A stretch of DNA of 64,000 bases, taken from NCBI GenBank assembly GCA_002917075.1, contig NTMA01000010.1, positions 1-64,000 of the forward strand, read 5' to 3'. A program made the position numbers and the translations under genes. This stretch comes from Hawksworthiomyces lignivorus (taxonomy: Eukaryota; Ascomycota; Sordariomycetes; Ophiostomatales; Ophiostomataceae). Below are positions 1 to 11,485 of the stretch, in pieces; positions within the stretch are counted from its first letter, which is position 1; each line of letters begins with the position of its first letter. The notes under the pieces are model-generated. The model saw nothing but the letters and a program-made list of their open reading frames with translations. It had not been told where the DNA came from and made no database searches.

Positions 1-711
1 GGGGGGGGGTTCTAGTTGTACAGCCGCTATGGGGTGGACTTTACGGGCGCGACGAAGCGTAGACGCCGACACCTCACTTGATCCGATGTATGAGATTTTC
101 CCCTCCCTTACGAGGCTCAGTTAGCATAAGCCAAATGCTAGAAGACACACAAAAGCAAATTCAATTTTCCAGCGCACTTTTTCAATTGGGCCATTGCCTC
201 AATGGTTTTTTCAATGGGTGTTCTCAAGTCGACCCGATGACGGTAGTAGAGATCGATTTTAGATACTCCAAGTCGTTTAAGGCTCTTTTCACAGGCTTCT
301 TTGACATAACTTGGGTCACTACACATTTCGTAAGGGTGTCCTGGGTTTGATTTCACTCCAAACTTAGTGCAGAGGAAGATGTCTGACCGTTTTCCCGTTC
401 TGGCAAACCATTTGCCAGGCGGGTCCTCATTGTCACCGTCTGCTTTCATGGAGGCCGTCATCAGCGGGACAGACGCGATAAGAATACACACATACGGAGT
501 GCCATAATCAGGTAAGGAAGGTTAAGTACTAACAAACGTCCGACGTGTCCCACACGCGAGCTCCAAGTTCATGTGCAGTATCTAGCACTTCAAAACGAGC
601 TTCGCCATTTCCAGTAGGACCATAAGATGAGCTTAATCCCATGCACCCAAAGCCCAAAGACGGCACAAGAGGGCCGTCAGTACCCAGCCGCCGAAGGGAG
701 ATGCTGACCAT
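1..711 (-). CDS. Aldo-keto reductase, 3' part cut by window edge
   Basis: NADPH-dependent aldo-keto reductase of the family that acts on aldehydes and ketones in the cytosol. Three exons can be joined: 711-534, 439-178 and 106 to the window edge. Intron 1 is GTTAGT...GCAG and intron 2 is GTGCGC...GTAAG with a CTAAC branch point. Joining restores the family pattern: N-terminal LGFGCMGLS, then WDTSDVYGDNED (catalytic Asp and Tyr), then FLCTKFG, then [12 protein letters not shown]. The usual catalytic Lys region (TKFG) is present; the expected His lies near the YYRHRVD segment. The last visible codons run into a homopolymer of nine bases at the very edge, where the family has VEYSP. That end may be a contig or assembly artefact. 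The gene looks intact as far as it goes. Confidence 0.85.
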
Positions 712-1928
712 GATGTAAATAACTTAAGAATCACCTGGTATCTTTTTGTTAGTATTGTGTTATAATTGTATGAAGTTAATTCATATGGTCGTATATTGTA
801 GAGAAAGAAAAAGTACAAATCAATCACAACTTAGAGGCGGGATGAAAGTGCGACGCAATATCTCAATGACACTAGCAAAACAAATTAAACATGACGTTTC
901 ATCCTAGCCACCTTATTGTGTGAAGTCGGAAAAGCTGAAGTAATGGGTGGATAGACGCGACTCACTGCATTTGTTGTCGCTATCGTTGCCTCACCTACGT
1001 CTCTCGGATAGAAGTGCCATGGATAAAGTCAACCGCTCTCGAGGTGCTGCAATTCGATTGCAGAATAGTTGTACGAGGGTTAAATATTCTCTCTGTGCTA
1101 GATCCTTTTACTTTAGCATTTTTACTGTTCCTATCAGATTCATTTAACGTATTTCCTTAATTTATAGAAATCAGAAGAAGAGCCAAGCGCAATCTACCTC
1201 TTAGAGCCGTTTCGCCACACTTGGGTCTTTCACTAGCATCGCCATTTGCTAGCGTCGTAACTTAGGCTTTTCTAATGTCACGATGAATTTGAGACTATTT
1301 TTACCATTATTTTCTTTTATTTTCTTGTTTGTACGCTACACCATGCTTCATATGGAATTTTCGCCCACGGACAGCCTTTTTATGAACTCGTTAGGTAGTG
1401 TCATTAAACAGCTTGAAAAGGTCATGAGAGAGCTACGTTTGTTACGTATTAGGCTTACAGTTAAACATCGCCTGTGCATCCTTCTCCGCACACCGAGGCG
1501 TGTCCTCGCTTTACAGAAACACCCCATGAGACCAAAATATTGAATGGCTCTTTATTTCCGACAGACGCTAACAAACCTGAAGTTGGGATTTTGCAGTTGA
1601 AGTTCTGGAGCGGGGCGTTTGGGCTGGAATAATACATCCTTCTTTCACGACGAGATCTTCCCCGAAGACACCCATGGGCTTTTGAAATGAGGGCGAAAAT
1701 AGTGCCTTTGTTTTAATTTCTCTACCTCATATTCCCCCAAATGTAGCAATTTAGGTGACTATTAGCTACAAACTCAGATGCTCTGTTTATCATAGCATGC
1801 GACAAGATACTTCATTTTGAATTAGCACTGAAGAACGATAAAATGTGCGGTGAATATCATGGGCCAGCTGAGGTGAGAAAGCTTTCGTTTACTTCTGGAT
1901 CGTTGGAATACGCATGAAAGCCCATTGA
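712..1928. other. Intergenic, no gene recognised
   Basis: AT-rich stretch with several short open frames in both directions. None matches a family I know or has supporting splice signals. A short frame on the minus strand near 1560-1700 reads as coherent protein but is too short to name. Confidence 0.5.
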
Positions 1929-2434
1929 CACTCTCCGGAAAAGTCACACGGCAGCTACTCTTTAAACCATGTTGGGATTTCGGTGCCAGATTTGGATGCC
2001 GCAGCAAGTTGGTATACTTCCGTTTTAGGGTTTCATGAATTGAGAGCACGTTCGTCCTCCGATAGATCTATCGATCCTAAAGCTGGGATCTTCCACATTT
2101 ATCCCACTTCTCTACATAAAGCTCGCATGGCGTATCTCAGTGCTGGCAACGGTGTCGGCGTTGAGTTGTTTCAGTTCTCCGAACCTCAAATGGCTACTGA
2201 CCAGGAGGCAAATTTCGAAAAAAAAAAAACTATTTCCGTGGCGGCTACTTTCACAATGCCATTACGACACCTAATTTAGAAGATACTCTTGAGAAGGTGG
2301 TAAAGAATGGGGGAAGGCAAATCGGCGAGACTTTAGATGTTTTCGACCAGAAGGCAGCGTATGTTTCTGATCCTTGGGGGAATGTTGTTGGGCTCGTTAC
2401 AGCTAGCTTCGAACGTCTTATGGCCAACCGATAG
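1929..2434 (+). pseudogene. VOC/glyoxalase-fold protein, frameshifted
   Basis: Small vicinal-oxygen-chelate (glyoxalase/bleomycin-resistance type) protein. The frame opens after a TGA at 1926 and reads LNHVGISVPDLDAAASWYTS, the classic first beta-alpha-beta module, then ends in a YVSDPWGNVVGL motif typical of the C-terminal half. Two faults are visible. There is no ATG before the conserved start. A run of twelve A at 2218-2229 throws the frame out by one base: the downstream half (YFRGGYFHNAITTPNLEDTL) continues only if the run is one base shorter or two longer modulo three. The rest is clean to the TAG at 2432. It is a recent pseudogene, a slippage site, or a sequencing error in the homopolymer; the missing ATG favours a pseudogene or an unseen upstream exon. 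Confidence 0.75.
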
Positions 2435-2580
2435 AAGTTAGAATTGTCCAAAAGGTAGTATAATAGACTCAAGTATAACTTATAACAGTGTATTTTATTT
2501 TTTTAATTAAAGAAACTTTTGACAGTAGCCATGTTTTTTTATTCTATATTATATTTACGTGTTTCTTACAGGCAAACAAT

Positions 2581-2582
<2 letters not shown>

Positions 2583-2626
<44 letters not shown>
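2583..2626. repeat. 44-base poly-T tract
   Basis: Uninterrupted run of T on the + strand. It sits exactly where the alcohol dehydrogenase pseudogene on the minus strand loses its C-terminal end, so on that strand the coding sequence runs into poly-A. Confidence 0.95.
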
Positions 2627-2629
<3 letters not shown>

Positions 2630-3685
2630 TTTTCCTTGACGCATCTTGTCTACCATATCTAGTACAGCATCTAGCGTTGTGTATATCTCCATTTGCGGCT
2701 TTATGCCATGCCGAACAATGAACTCGATAGCTTTTAGCATTCTCTGTAGTGTTGAAGTGCTGTCCCCCTTCCCACGGTATGTTCCTCTTGCGACATCGAG
2801 TGCGTCCAATCTAATATCTTTTTCTGGCAAGCCGACAACCATGAGAACTCCACCAATCTCGATAAGAGGTACGGCGCTCTCATACGCCGCCTCAGCTGCA
2901 CTAAAAACGGCCACGGCCTTGGCGCCTCCGTCTATGATGCGCAGGACATCGTCTTTATAGTTAGTGTCGGTCCTTGAGTTGAACGTAAGATCGGCACCCT
3001 GTGTTTTGACATTGGCTAAAGTATCATCGTTGACGTCTATCGCAATGACACGAGCTCCCATTGCCTTCTCGTACTAGATAGCAAGTTGTCCCAGGCCACC
3101 ACAGCCAACAATTACAATCCAATCGTTCGGCTCCAGTTCGCATGAATCGATGCAATGAAATGCTACACGGTCAGCTGTATTTCCACAAAGTTATGGAACG
3201 TATCTGTAAGGACATATCCGGCTCACAGGTAATTCCAGCGCAGAATATTGGTGATGCCGTCTGGACGTCGATTCCGGCCGGCAGTACAATACAGTTCCGT
3301 CAGTCGACCACATTATATTCGGCGAAAAATCCCGGGATCGTAAATCCATTTACTTGAGATTGTTTGCGCATGCAATGGTTGTTATGGACAACGCAGCCCT
3401 TACATTCGTAGCAGCCGCTTTGGACATAGAGAAACCCAACTGAATCACCAACTTTGAATCCCTTGTTTGCAGCTGACGGGTGAATCTCTCTAATGTAGCC
3501 GACACCTTCATGACTCAGAGTTATTGGCTCCTTTCTACCCGGTATAACGATGCTCATAAAATCTAAATGACAAAGACTGACCGATGTTATTTTTATGAGA
3601 AACTGGCCTTCGTCTGGCTTAGGTATCGGGACGAAGTTAATTACCACCCTTTTTGAGTCTTGGGAGTTAGCAACGGCTAATTATT
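2627..3685 (-). pseudogene. Zinc-type medium-chain alcohol dehydrogenase, broken
   Basis: Relic of a GroES-like, medium-chain alcohol dehydrogenase. The N-terminal part has SHEGVGYIREIH and GDSVGFLYVQSGCYECKGC with the structural-zinc type cysteines. The middle has CAGIT followed by an intron (GTGAGC...TAG) and then ELEPNDWIVIVGCGGLGQLAI, the Rossmann GxGGxG loop. The end reads GVLMVVGLP. The gene is dead: a TGA lies after AEYNVVD, a TAG interrupts LAI*YEKAMGARVIAID where the family has a Gln, no ATG precedes the N-terminus, and the C-terminus is replaced by a long poly-A after KMRQGK. TAG for Gln and TGA for Arg are both single C-to-T changes, as expected from RIP. Confidence 0.85.
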
Positions 3686-4122
3686 CAGAGTCAACATAAT
3701 GGTGCTCATCAAAACTTACCGGATCCCATTACACGGCTCTCATTGTTTCAGTCATTATCTCTCAGTCTCAACATACAAATAAGTAGTAGAATACCAATGG
3801 TGAAATCAAACTACTCTTCAGAACGCAAACAAACCCTAGCCAAATAACAGCCTCCTTACGATGATAGAAAATGTAGACGGTACGGTCCTTTTAACTCAAT
3901 CAGAGCTATACCTTGAGCCAATGACCAACCGAAATAAAAGACTTTTCTTCGTAAAACAGTAAAAGTTACCTTTAATTTATAGGGATAAATTAATATTTTA
4001 TAGTAAAAGACTTCTACTTGAAGTTATGTATTCCACAAAACTTCTTACGCTTAAAGATACCCGTTAGTTTGCTTCCCGTTCTTATATGAAAAATTAAAAA
4101 CCAAACGTCGCTTAAAGCTCTA

Positions 4123-4157
<35 letters not shown>

Positions 4158-4288
4158 CATTTTAAGTTAAAAAGAAACCGTATTCTTAACCTCAAAACGA
4201 CTTATAAAAAGAACAAGGAATCGAGCTTTGGCGCGATAATGACTAACGACATCAAGGGACCTGGCATCTTATATGTCGAAGCTCGAAT
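3686..4288. other. AT-rich intergenic with poly-A tract
   Basis: No gene seen. Contains an unbroken run of 29 A at 4127-4155. Flanked by the dehydrogenase relic and the repeat element that starts near 4289. Confidence 0.6.
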
Positions 4289-4906
4289 ATTGAGTTGAGA
4301 GGCCTGAGGCACGTGCCTCAACCCTGTGAGGGGTTTGTGTTGAGTTGGAAACTGTATGGTTCTCTCTCCTTTTTCAATTAACAATCTGCTCACCTGAACT
4401 CAACATAATTGTCAGCGCAGTTGTGGAGAATGCATTGTGTTGTTGATTGAGCCGAACTAAGTGGTCTACGCCTAATTGCCTCACTATTTATCTATGCGAT
4501 ATACGTGCCTAAGGCCCTTAGAATACTGGCCTCTGATTGATCAGAGTTATGCACTCGCTGACAATAAATTTGTATGAGGGACGATCGAGGCCTCAGAAGA
4601 TATTAGGTGAGAATCGATCGGCCAGGGCCCTCCTTGGCATGGAGCAATAATTTTGCGGCCTCAAAGCGATATCAAAAAGAGGCGTAGAGCGAGAGATAAC
4701 TTAGAGATAGAACAACAATCAACGCGCCTTTTCATCACTCTTGCGAAGCCCCTAAGCTGACAATTGCCTATTAATTATGAAAACAGTTATAAGTCATAGC
4801 TTCAAGTTCACCTTAGGTTAAGGCTTAAATTATAGTGTTTTAGGTGAATCGTCTTTTGTGTGACGTTTTACGATGAGAGCGAGGAGGACAGGCCCCTCAA
4901 CTCAAC
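4289..4906. mobile_element. Decayed inverted-repeat element (copy C)
   Basis: Bounded by 18-base imperfect inverted repeats: ATTGAGTTGAGAGGCCTG at 4289-4306 and, on the other strand, GTTGAGTTGAGGGGCCTG at 4906-4889. The two differences are both A versus G, as RIP would produce. A perfect 16-base palindrome, TGAGGCACGTGCCTCA, lies at 4305-4320. The stretch 4545-4715 matches, in reverse orientation, 54185-54345 (shared blocks such as GAGGGACGATCGAGGC and GATATCAAAAAGAG). No coding capacity remains. No target-site duplication is obvious. It could be a MITE-like element or a fragment of a larger transposon. Confidence 0.55.
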
Positions 4907-5606
4907 CTGACCACTAACACGGCTTCAGTCAACTTGTGAATAGGCTCGTTCGAATTCCCTGTCTAATAAAGAGTGAAATAAAGTTGAATTTCTGTATAGA
5001 GGTGCTTGTCATCCCATATCTAACAAAAACGTCAAGTCCTGCCAACCCGTTTTGTTTTCGTTTTGGGTGATGGCGGCTAGCATCTTTCCACATGTTGGCG
5101 AGTACAAATCCCACCATGTACAGGCCATGCAATTCCACAGGCAAATCCTTCAAAATTTCTGTCTGGTGCACTTCGTCTGCCTTTCTACGGACCTTTTAAC
5201 CCCCCCCCCCAGCTTATCTGGGGAGCTCACAAGGTGATGCTCGTTACCCAAGAAAGTTAACTAGTCGGAAATAGTCTTGTCGTTTCGACATGTCAAACAA
5301 ATAATCCCTTCTTTTGTCTTCTCAGCTAGAGTCTCCAAATGATGGACGGGCCGGTCAAACATATCACAATTCAAGCGTCCAGAGGCTTTGTGACTTCCTG
5401 GACCAGGTCCGTGACATCGAAACACGGTGGAAGGCACGTTGCACGAGTTGGGAAGACTGGGGAGACAAAGTGGATCGATCAGCAACAAACTGTCGTGGGC
5501 CGTGCCAGACAGCTTTTTCAGGAATTATTATCTTGGTGGTTAAAGCTACTATGTACACATAAATATACTAAAATCTAGCCAGGATGCTTCTGCCTCTCTA
5601 AAGGGC
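4907..5606. other. Intergenic, no gene recognised
   Basis: Several overlapping open frames exist at 5260-5580 on both strands because the base composition is balanced, but none shows family motifs or splice signals. Part of it is the 3' flank of the Gas1-like gene. Confidence 0.45.
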
Positions 5607-6539
5607 TTATGCCTGGAATGCCCTGCCTTTCTTGATAGCCTTGGTAGCCTTGGTAGCAGTAGTAGCAGTAGTCGTAGTGTTCGCTGCGCTGTCGCTGCCC
5701 GCGATCTGGAAAGCGACCGTGCCGCCAAACGGGCCGTTACCGTTGTTGTTGGCAACCTTCAAGAGGCAGAAGTTGCTCTGTCCGCTGGCGGCATCGGATC
5801 CGGTGCAGGTTAGTCCGGAGGGGATCTTGACGGAGAATTCCTAAAGAGACTTGTTTAGCCAGGGCTGCTCGGCGAGCCGCTCAGTTTGGGAGATGAGAGA
5901 GTGGATCGTGTGTGTGCTCACCGCGTCGGCGCCCACGTTGGTGGCGCGCTTCTGGATGCCGACGGCGCTCAGGGCCCGGGCCACGGTGCGCTGGACCACG
6001 TTGCCACGCCCGTTGCCGACCATGTCGGATGTGGCGGTGAGCAGGGTGCCTTGGGAGAACTTGCCGGTGCCCGTCTCGTCGACGACGGCAAAGAGGTTGC
6101 CGTCCTCGTCGTTGGCGGTGCCGTCGCTGGTCACGATGCGCCAGGTGCCGGTAATGGAGCCACTGCCGTCACCGGACACCTGGGGGAGCGTGCTGCCCGC
6201 CTGCTGCGTGGTGGCGGCCAGGTCGGACACCTGCAGCCTGCCGTCGGCGGTGGTCTTGCCCAGGCCGTCCGTCTTGGGACGGTTGGCGTTGCCGCCGAAG
6301 ACGGTCGTGTCCATCTCGGTGGCGCTGTTGGGGCCAAACCGGGCCACGGCGGCACCCTTGATGCCGAGAGCGGTGCCATTGCCGCCCTGGTCGCCACTGG
6401 AGAGATACATCTGAGGTCAGCGATGCCGTCGGAGCAAATGAGCTGGCGGGGTTTCTTACGTGACGACTTGGATCTTGCCGTGTGCGCTGACCAGGCCGGC
6501 AGCGGAAAGAGCGAGAACAAGGATGGAGGGGGTATACAT
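5607..6539 (-). CDS. Gas1/Egh16-like secreted protein
   Basis: Secreted protein of the Egh16/Gas1 (MAS-type) family, described from appressorium-forming and other filamentous fungi; no enzymatic role is known. Exons 6539-6460, 6396-5922 and 5840-5607 give 262 residues. The second splice uses the downstream CCAG, which restores VTGDQGGNGTALGIKG. A signal peptide covers about residues 1-19 (MYTPSILVLALSAAGLVSA). Family blocks are GNGTALGIKGAAV, GPNSATEMDTTVF, GDGSGSITGTWRIVT and the Cys-containing SGLTCTGSD and SNFCLLKVANNN. The tail is Thr/Ala/Lys-rich and low in complexity. By eye the gene is much more GC-rich than its neighbours and has no damage, so it is under selection or recently acquired. 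A TATATA lies about 225 bases upstream, at 6763-6768. Confidence 0.88.
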
Positions 6540-7484
6540 CTTGGTAGAGACTTGAGGATTTTGTGTGACTGAAAAGAGAGTGGTAAAGAGGGTTTAGAGT
6601 AGTTGTTTTAAAATGATTGTACAAGAAATGAACAAAGCAGACCGAATCAACCGGCTGGTAGAAGAACTAAGAGAGAGATGAAGAAAAGTGAAGACCAGTG
6701 AAGGCTGTTGATGCTGATAACGAGAAAGAAAGACTGCTATGTTGAGGACGAAGACCAGAGGCTATATACTCCTTTGCTTCCGGTGTTCACGATATCATAC
6801 CGGTATATTTTTTTCTGTCTCTCGCTTTCGCTTTTCTCTTTCCTCTTTTGACACAGCGACAAAACGCAACAGGGTCCTGCACGTCGTATAACTCTACTGG
6901 ATTGTCTGAAAACTGCCCTTCCCCCTTTTCCTCCTGTGTGGCCTCTTTGTATCGGGTTACAAGAGGCCCTCACGGTGCTGGCGGCATTTATGCCCGCGTC
7001 GAAAGGGAATGTCTTAGCATGGCGCCAAGCTCTACGACCAGCTAGAAGCATGTGGCGAAACGGAAAGTGGAGAATCGTTGATGTTTGTGCTCCTCAGCAT
7101 CTTAGCTTCCTTTGGGTTCGATTGGGATCTGGGCGCAAATCGATGAAGCACGGAGATGCACCGCTGGGCAAATCAGCACTCGCCAGGCCGCCTGTTAGAT
7201 CGTCTGCTAAGCCGCATTTCCGAATCCGCGGCAGTCGTGGATCTGCAGTGGTGCCGACCCACTTTGCTGTGCGTGTAAGTGGAGGATCGCTGAAACCTGG
7301 CTGAAGATCCAAACAAGCTCCTTCAAACACATAATGTGTCTTAACCACCTTGTACGGCGGGACGACGTGGGAAATAGAAAGAAAAAAAGAGAAAAAAGAA
7401 AAAAAAAGCTTCGCCCCCCTATCCCCCCCGAACGAGTACTCGTACGTGCTTGTGCAAATCATCAATGTAAGACCTGCCTGTTGC
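6540..7484. other. Upstream region of Gas1-like gene
   Basis: Pyrimidine-rich stretches and a TATATA box at 6763-6768 (minus-strand promoter). No other gene recognised. Confidence 0.5.
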
Positions 7485-7504
7485 GGGGTCACTCACGTGA
7501 CCCC
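7485..7504. repeat. 8-bp-arm hairpin with CACGTG core
   Basis: GGGGTCAC, four bases, then GTGACCCC: a perfect inverted repeat. The centre contains CACGTG, the E-box bound by bHLH regulators. It could be a binding site or a chance palindrome. Confidence 0.6.
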
Positions 7505-9189
7505 ACAGGGCCATTTTAGCCCAGGCAGTGGCCCAGTATGGCTCAGATAGTCCAATAGACTACACACTCTTTCGCCCCCTTGACACTCCCTAACACTACC
7601 CCACACTTCGTAACGCCGCCAAGGCTCCGCTAAGACTCTCTGGTCGCAAGGAGTCGCATGGAGTCGCGCTGGAGAAGCGAGCTTGGCTAGCAACAATCCA
7701 CAAGAGCCCCCGCCGAAAAACACCTAACCCTTCTCCTTACCTGGGTTCCTTTTTAAAATTTTTTCCCTATTGCGGTAGGACCTAAAAGAGAGATTCTCCC
7801 GAGTTTTTATTCTCATACGAGGTGCATCGTTGTTGTTGGCGGCCTGGCCGTAATCCCCTAAAACAAGTTCTCCATCCTCATGAGGGATCTTGTCTCGGTT
7901 TAGGTCTTGGCGACCTCTTATTCGGCCACTCTCTAGAGGCAACAAGCAACACAAGTCTAGTCATTGCTGCTCACAGGGGGGTTGCGCATTTGGGCGTAGA
8001 TTGACCGAGAATTGCAAAGGCAGGATTGCTTAGGAGGAATGATACAGCTTCATTGTTGACGCCTGGCATCAATGCTCATGACCGGGTTCGCTAATCAATT
8101 TGTCTCAGATTTTGGCCATGTTCCGATTTCCAAAGTCGTTGAAGTAAAAATGGCTGACGTGGGTGACATACCCACTCATCCACTCGGATTACACGAAGCT
8201 GAACTAAGAAAACGATATAAGGGGAACGTAGGGGTGGCTAAGTTGACACAAACTAATATGGTGTAGAATGTCTTTCTTGAAGTGTTGCGCAAAATTAGCT
8301 TGTCGGAATTAAGCAAACAGAATGATCGTGTAAAACCATTCATATCAAATTAAAGAGAATAAACATCTCTAATAAGTAAGCAGTAAGACTCGTGAAAATA
8401 TATATATATTCTATCTCCGCCTCAATTAATGATTGTGGTATGTTGCTCGGCCGCGATGAGTCATAGATGCCTCCTCAGAAGTAACTCTTAAGAGACTCCT
8501 CCAGCTATATAGAGTTGCCTGTAGTCTAGAAAGTTTTGAAGAACTTTTAGGCAGCTTGTAGAGGAGTTTTTTTTTTTTGAAGTTCTGGCCGGATCGGTCG
8601 TCGTTCCGGTCGTCCGCCAAAGGCCGGAGACTAAACACAAAGACCACATCCTTTCTCTCTGCGTCAAATATCACGAGAAGTAGTTTGGCCAATCGGTCCT
8701 ACACAATCCGTAGTTTTGTAATCACGAGATCGCGAAGTCCTACCGTGAAAAAGGACAGGTCCACATAACTGAGCTTTTGGCCGTCGTCCGACCCGCTAAT
8801 TTGTGCAAGACTTGTCGTACTGTCCTTGGTGGTCTTGTCGTAAGTCCAAAGCTTCAACGTTTAGCTGAACGGAGACCACGCATTTTGGTGCGCGAACCGC
8901 GTCTGCACGACCTTCAAGGCGTGGGCGAGGACGTTGGTCTCGTCTAGCTCGACCATAACAAAAGCAACAGAAGCTGCAAGGAGGGGCAGAAGGAAAGAAC
9001 CATTGACATTCACACAATCACCTATTGTAATCTCATTTATATCAACAACTAGTTATTTCTACAACGACTTCCGCCCCAGACGGCTACGCTAAATTGGGCG
9101 TCACATAGCCAGGATTGACTGAAAGAATAAAGGACGGTGAAGTCTAAAGCTTCTCCCAAAATACGAGAGATGCAAGTAGATGTCATTTA
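7505..9189. other. Intergenic, possible unrecognised relic
   Basis: The part at about 8570-9010 is less AT-rich than its surroundings and keeps long open stretches on both strands broken by single stops, as a decayed gene would. I cannot assign it to a family. The rest shows nothing. Confidence 0.35.
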
Positions 9190-9944
9190 GATTACCCCCC
9201 GGCTTTCCCAACAGACTTTCCATTATGTACATCCAAGGTTATGGTGATTTCAATTGCACATATCAACTCTATCGAGACCAACCTCAGCAGATTTATGTCG
9301 ACAGTCCCTACTACGAACACCGTAGTTTACGCCCTTCTTCGGTCCGCCATCACTCGTGCCCGCCTGCAACGCAACCCAGCTCTTATAAATAAAACAAGCG
9401 ACTGGCAATGGCTGTCAATGGTCGACAACGCATTACCAGAGAGTTTTCTATCTCAGAAGATCCATATGTTGGAAATGTCATTTTGTATTCTCTAGCATAG
9501 CATTCGGTTGAAAACTTGAAGGCATCTAATAGTGGAGGTTTATCGATATCCCTCTCTAAAATTTGTGATGCCATTGCTCAATCTAATTCAACTTCACTTG
9601 TTAACTCGCGTTACATTGCCGAAGTTTATAGCCTTTTCCATAAGACGGCAGATTACAAGTCTGTCTTCGTCGGTTGGGATCTATTTGATTCGCGCGACTT
9701 TACTATCACCAGTTGGGCTGAGATTGGTATGTACGAAATAGATTTTGGGTCTGTGCTCGGCAAGCCAGAGTTCATTCGGATTCCTTACTCAGAAGCCGAC
9801 GGTGTTGGCTTGATCTTACCGAGAAAAAGAGCAGCAGTTGGGGCGGACTCGTCTAACGACGTGGTCGAAGTCACAGTTATGTCGCGCAGGGATGATATGG
9901 AGTGTTTGGAGAAGGATGGTATCTGGGAGAGAATCGTAAGTTAG
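9190..9944 (+). pseudogene. BAHD-type acyltransferase relic
   Basis: C-terminal half of a transferase-family (PF02458-like, BAHD/trichothecene 3-O-acetyltransferase type) enzyme, which would move acyl groups from CoA to alcohols. Visible pieces: TTNTVVYALLRSAITRARL, SEDPYVGNVILYSLA, and the C-terminal block YEIDFGSVLGKPEFIRIPY followed by a VTVMSRRDDME segment. DFGSVLG replaces the DFGWG-like motif. The frame shifts near 9455, and a TAG follows YSLA at about 9495, again a likely Gln codon changed by C-to-T. The N-terminal half with the HxxxD catalytic motif is not found. The last 143 codons are clean. Confidence 0.72.
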
Positions 9945-11357
9945 TGACTTGTTCTAATGCAACCTTAGCCGACAAGTTCATAGCGTGTTATGACAAGCCA
10001 GTAGTACGTTCAGTCCTAATGTCTTTGCGAGATACCACAATAATACCAAGCTGCACTTATTCGTATTTATAAATCAACCCTGGTTACGTCAGCAGTTGAT
10101 GTTCTCTTGATTTCGAAATATACGGAACAAATTATAGCGATATGGAAATAGGCTGTATTAGGAAAATCGTAACCCAATATGCCGCACGGAAGACTGCGTG
10201 CAGAAGTTCAAAGCTGACTAGGTAGGCAGATTATGTTTGAAATTTATCGTGCCTATTAGTCAATCATGATTATGTCGGTCTATTCTAAGTAGAACTCTCT
10301 TAGGGACTAAGCGTTCCAGCTGTAGTTCAACTTATACAGAATACAAAAAGTTGTACTATGTAGATTGTGTAGACAAGACGATATTACTGGTAAACAATAT
10401 TTAAACATCTTCCTTATTCCTCTGCGTTGTCGTCATTTTCGAGTTTGGAGATCGGACTGTAGTCTGGGATGCGCCAACTGCGCTTCATCTACCGTGGCAT
10501 ATGTGTGGCTACCTTCCTAACTACACACAGCCCGCGGAATAGCTCTCCGGTAGTTTAGTGCCAATCTAATGTCTTTCCGAGTCTTCTACAACAACCAAGA
10601 ATCACGTATAATTCGAAGTATGTAAGAGAAGATTGAAAATTTTCAAGTTACCTAGCAAGCATAAGATGATGAATGCACCGGCACCACTTCACTTCAAAGT
10701 AGCTACAAATATACGTAAATAGGGCAGGCAAAGTTTATGCTTCCTCGTTACATATATTCACGGCCTTTTGTAATTACATATTATAGCTTGTTGTGAATGG
10801 TGAGAGTATAAAACAATTCGATCATCAATTTATGTACAAGAGGTTACGGAGCTCTTGTGCTGATTCCTGGTGATATTCGGCATACTTGTGTATTCTGGTT
10901 TATACCTTGGCGCCAACTTCGCGGACCAGTTTATTAGATTCGGTTAGAGCATACGCAACAATCGAACGAGATCATTGCCAGAGCTACTTTACTGTCTGAT
11001 ACTTCCATTTCTGAAAGTACGTAAGTGGTGACGTGCTCTATTGTAGGAGCCGGACTATACCTTATTCGTTGACATGTGTTTTGTCTATCTTGACGGCTGA
11101 TGGCGTTATATATTTGGCAATGGCAAATATCGCGAATCACAACCGGAACCGTTCCGGCACCGATTAACGCTAGCCTAGCATGGGTGCTGCGGCTTATCGC
11201 CGGCGCAGGCCTACCTTGCGTGCTTGGTGATAATACTCATTGTTGAGATTGAGGAGGACCGAGACCGACCCGAATTTCTAGGCCTTTGTGATTGGCAATA
11301 GCTGAATAGTCTGATGGTGAGCCAAATAGCAAAGCGGGGGCTTAAAGCTAACTCGAG
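9945..11357. other. AT-rich intergenic
   Basis: No gene seen. Two weakly similar blocks near 10015-10075 and 10565-10625 share TAATGTCTTT and ACCAAG spacing, perhaps remnants of an old duplication. Confidence 0.45.
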
Positions 11358-11365
11358 TATAAAAA
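11358..11365 (+). promoter_or_regulatory. TATA box of the dioxygenase gene
   Basis: TATAAAAA 128 bases before the ATG at 11486, followed by a purine-rich stretch. Confidence 0.55.
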
Positions 11366-11485
11366 GAGAGAGGTGCGCATGAGGAACCTACCAATATCTA
11401 GACAAGATTTACAGCTCACAGTACATCCTCGCATCATAATATTTTCTTGAGGGCTAATAAGACTGATTTTGCAAGCATCATCATA

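Noticed and set aside
947..1543. Two open frames resembling a possible regulator start
   Set aside because: No complete zinc-cluster cysteine spacing and no downstream regulatory domain could be found.
5851..6572. Long open frames on the + strand opposite the Gas1-like gene
   Set aside because: They are shadows created by the GC-rich third positions of the real minus-strand gene.
7724..7954. 76-codon frame on the minus strand
   Set aside because: Charged, low-complexity product with no family resemblance, splice signals or promoter context.
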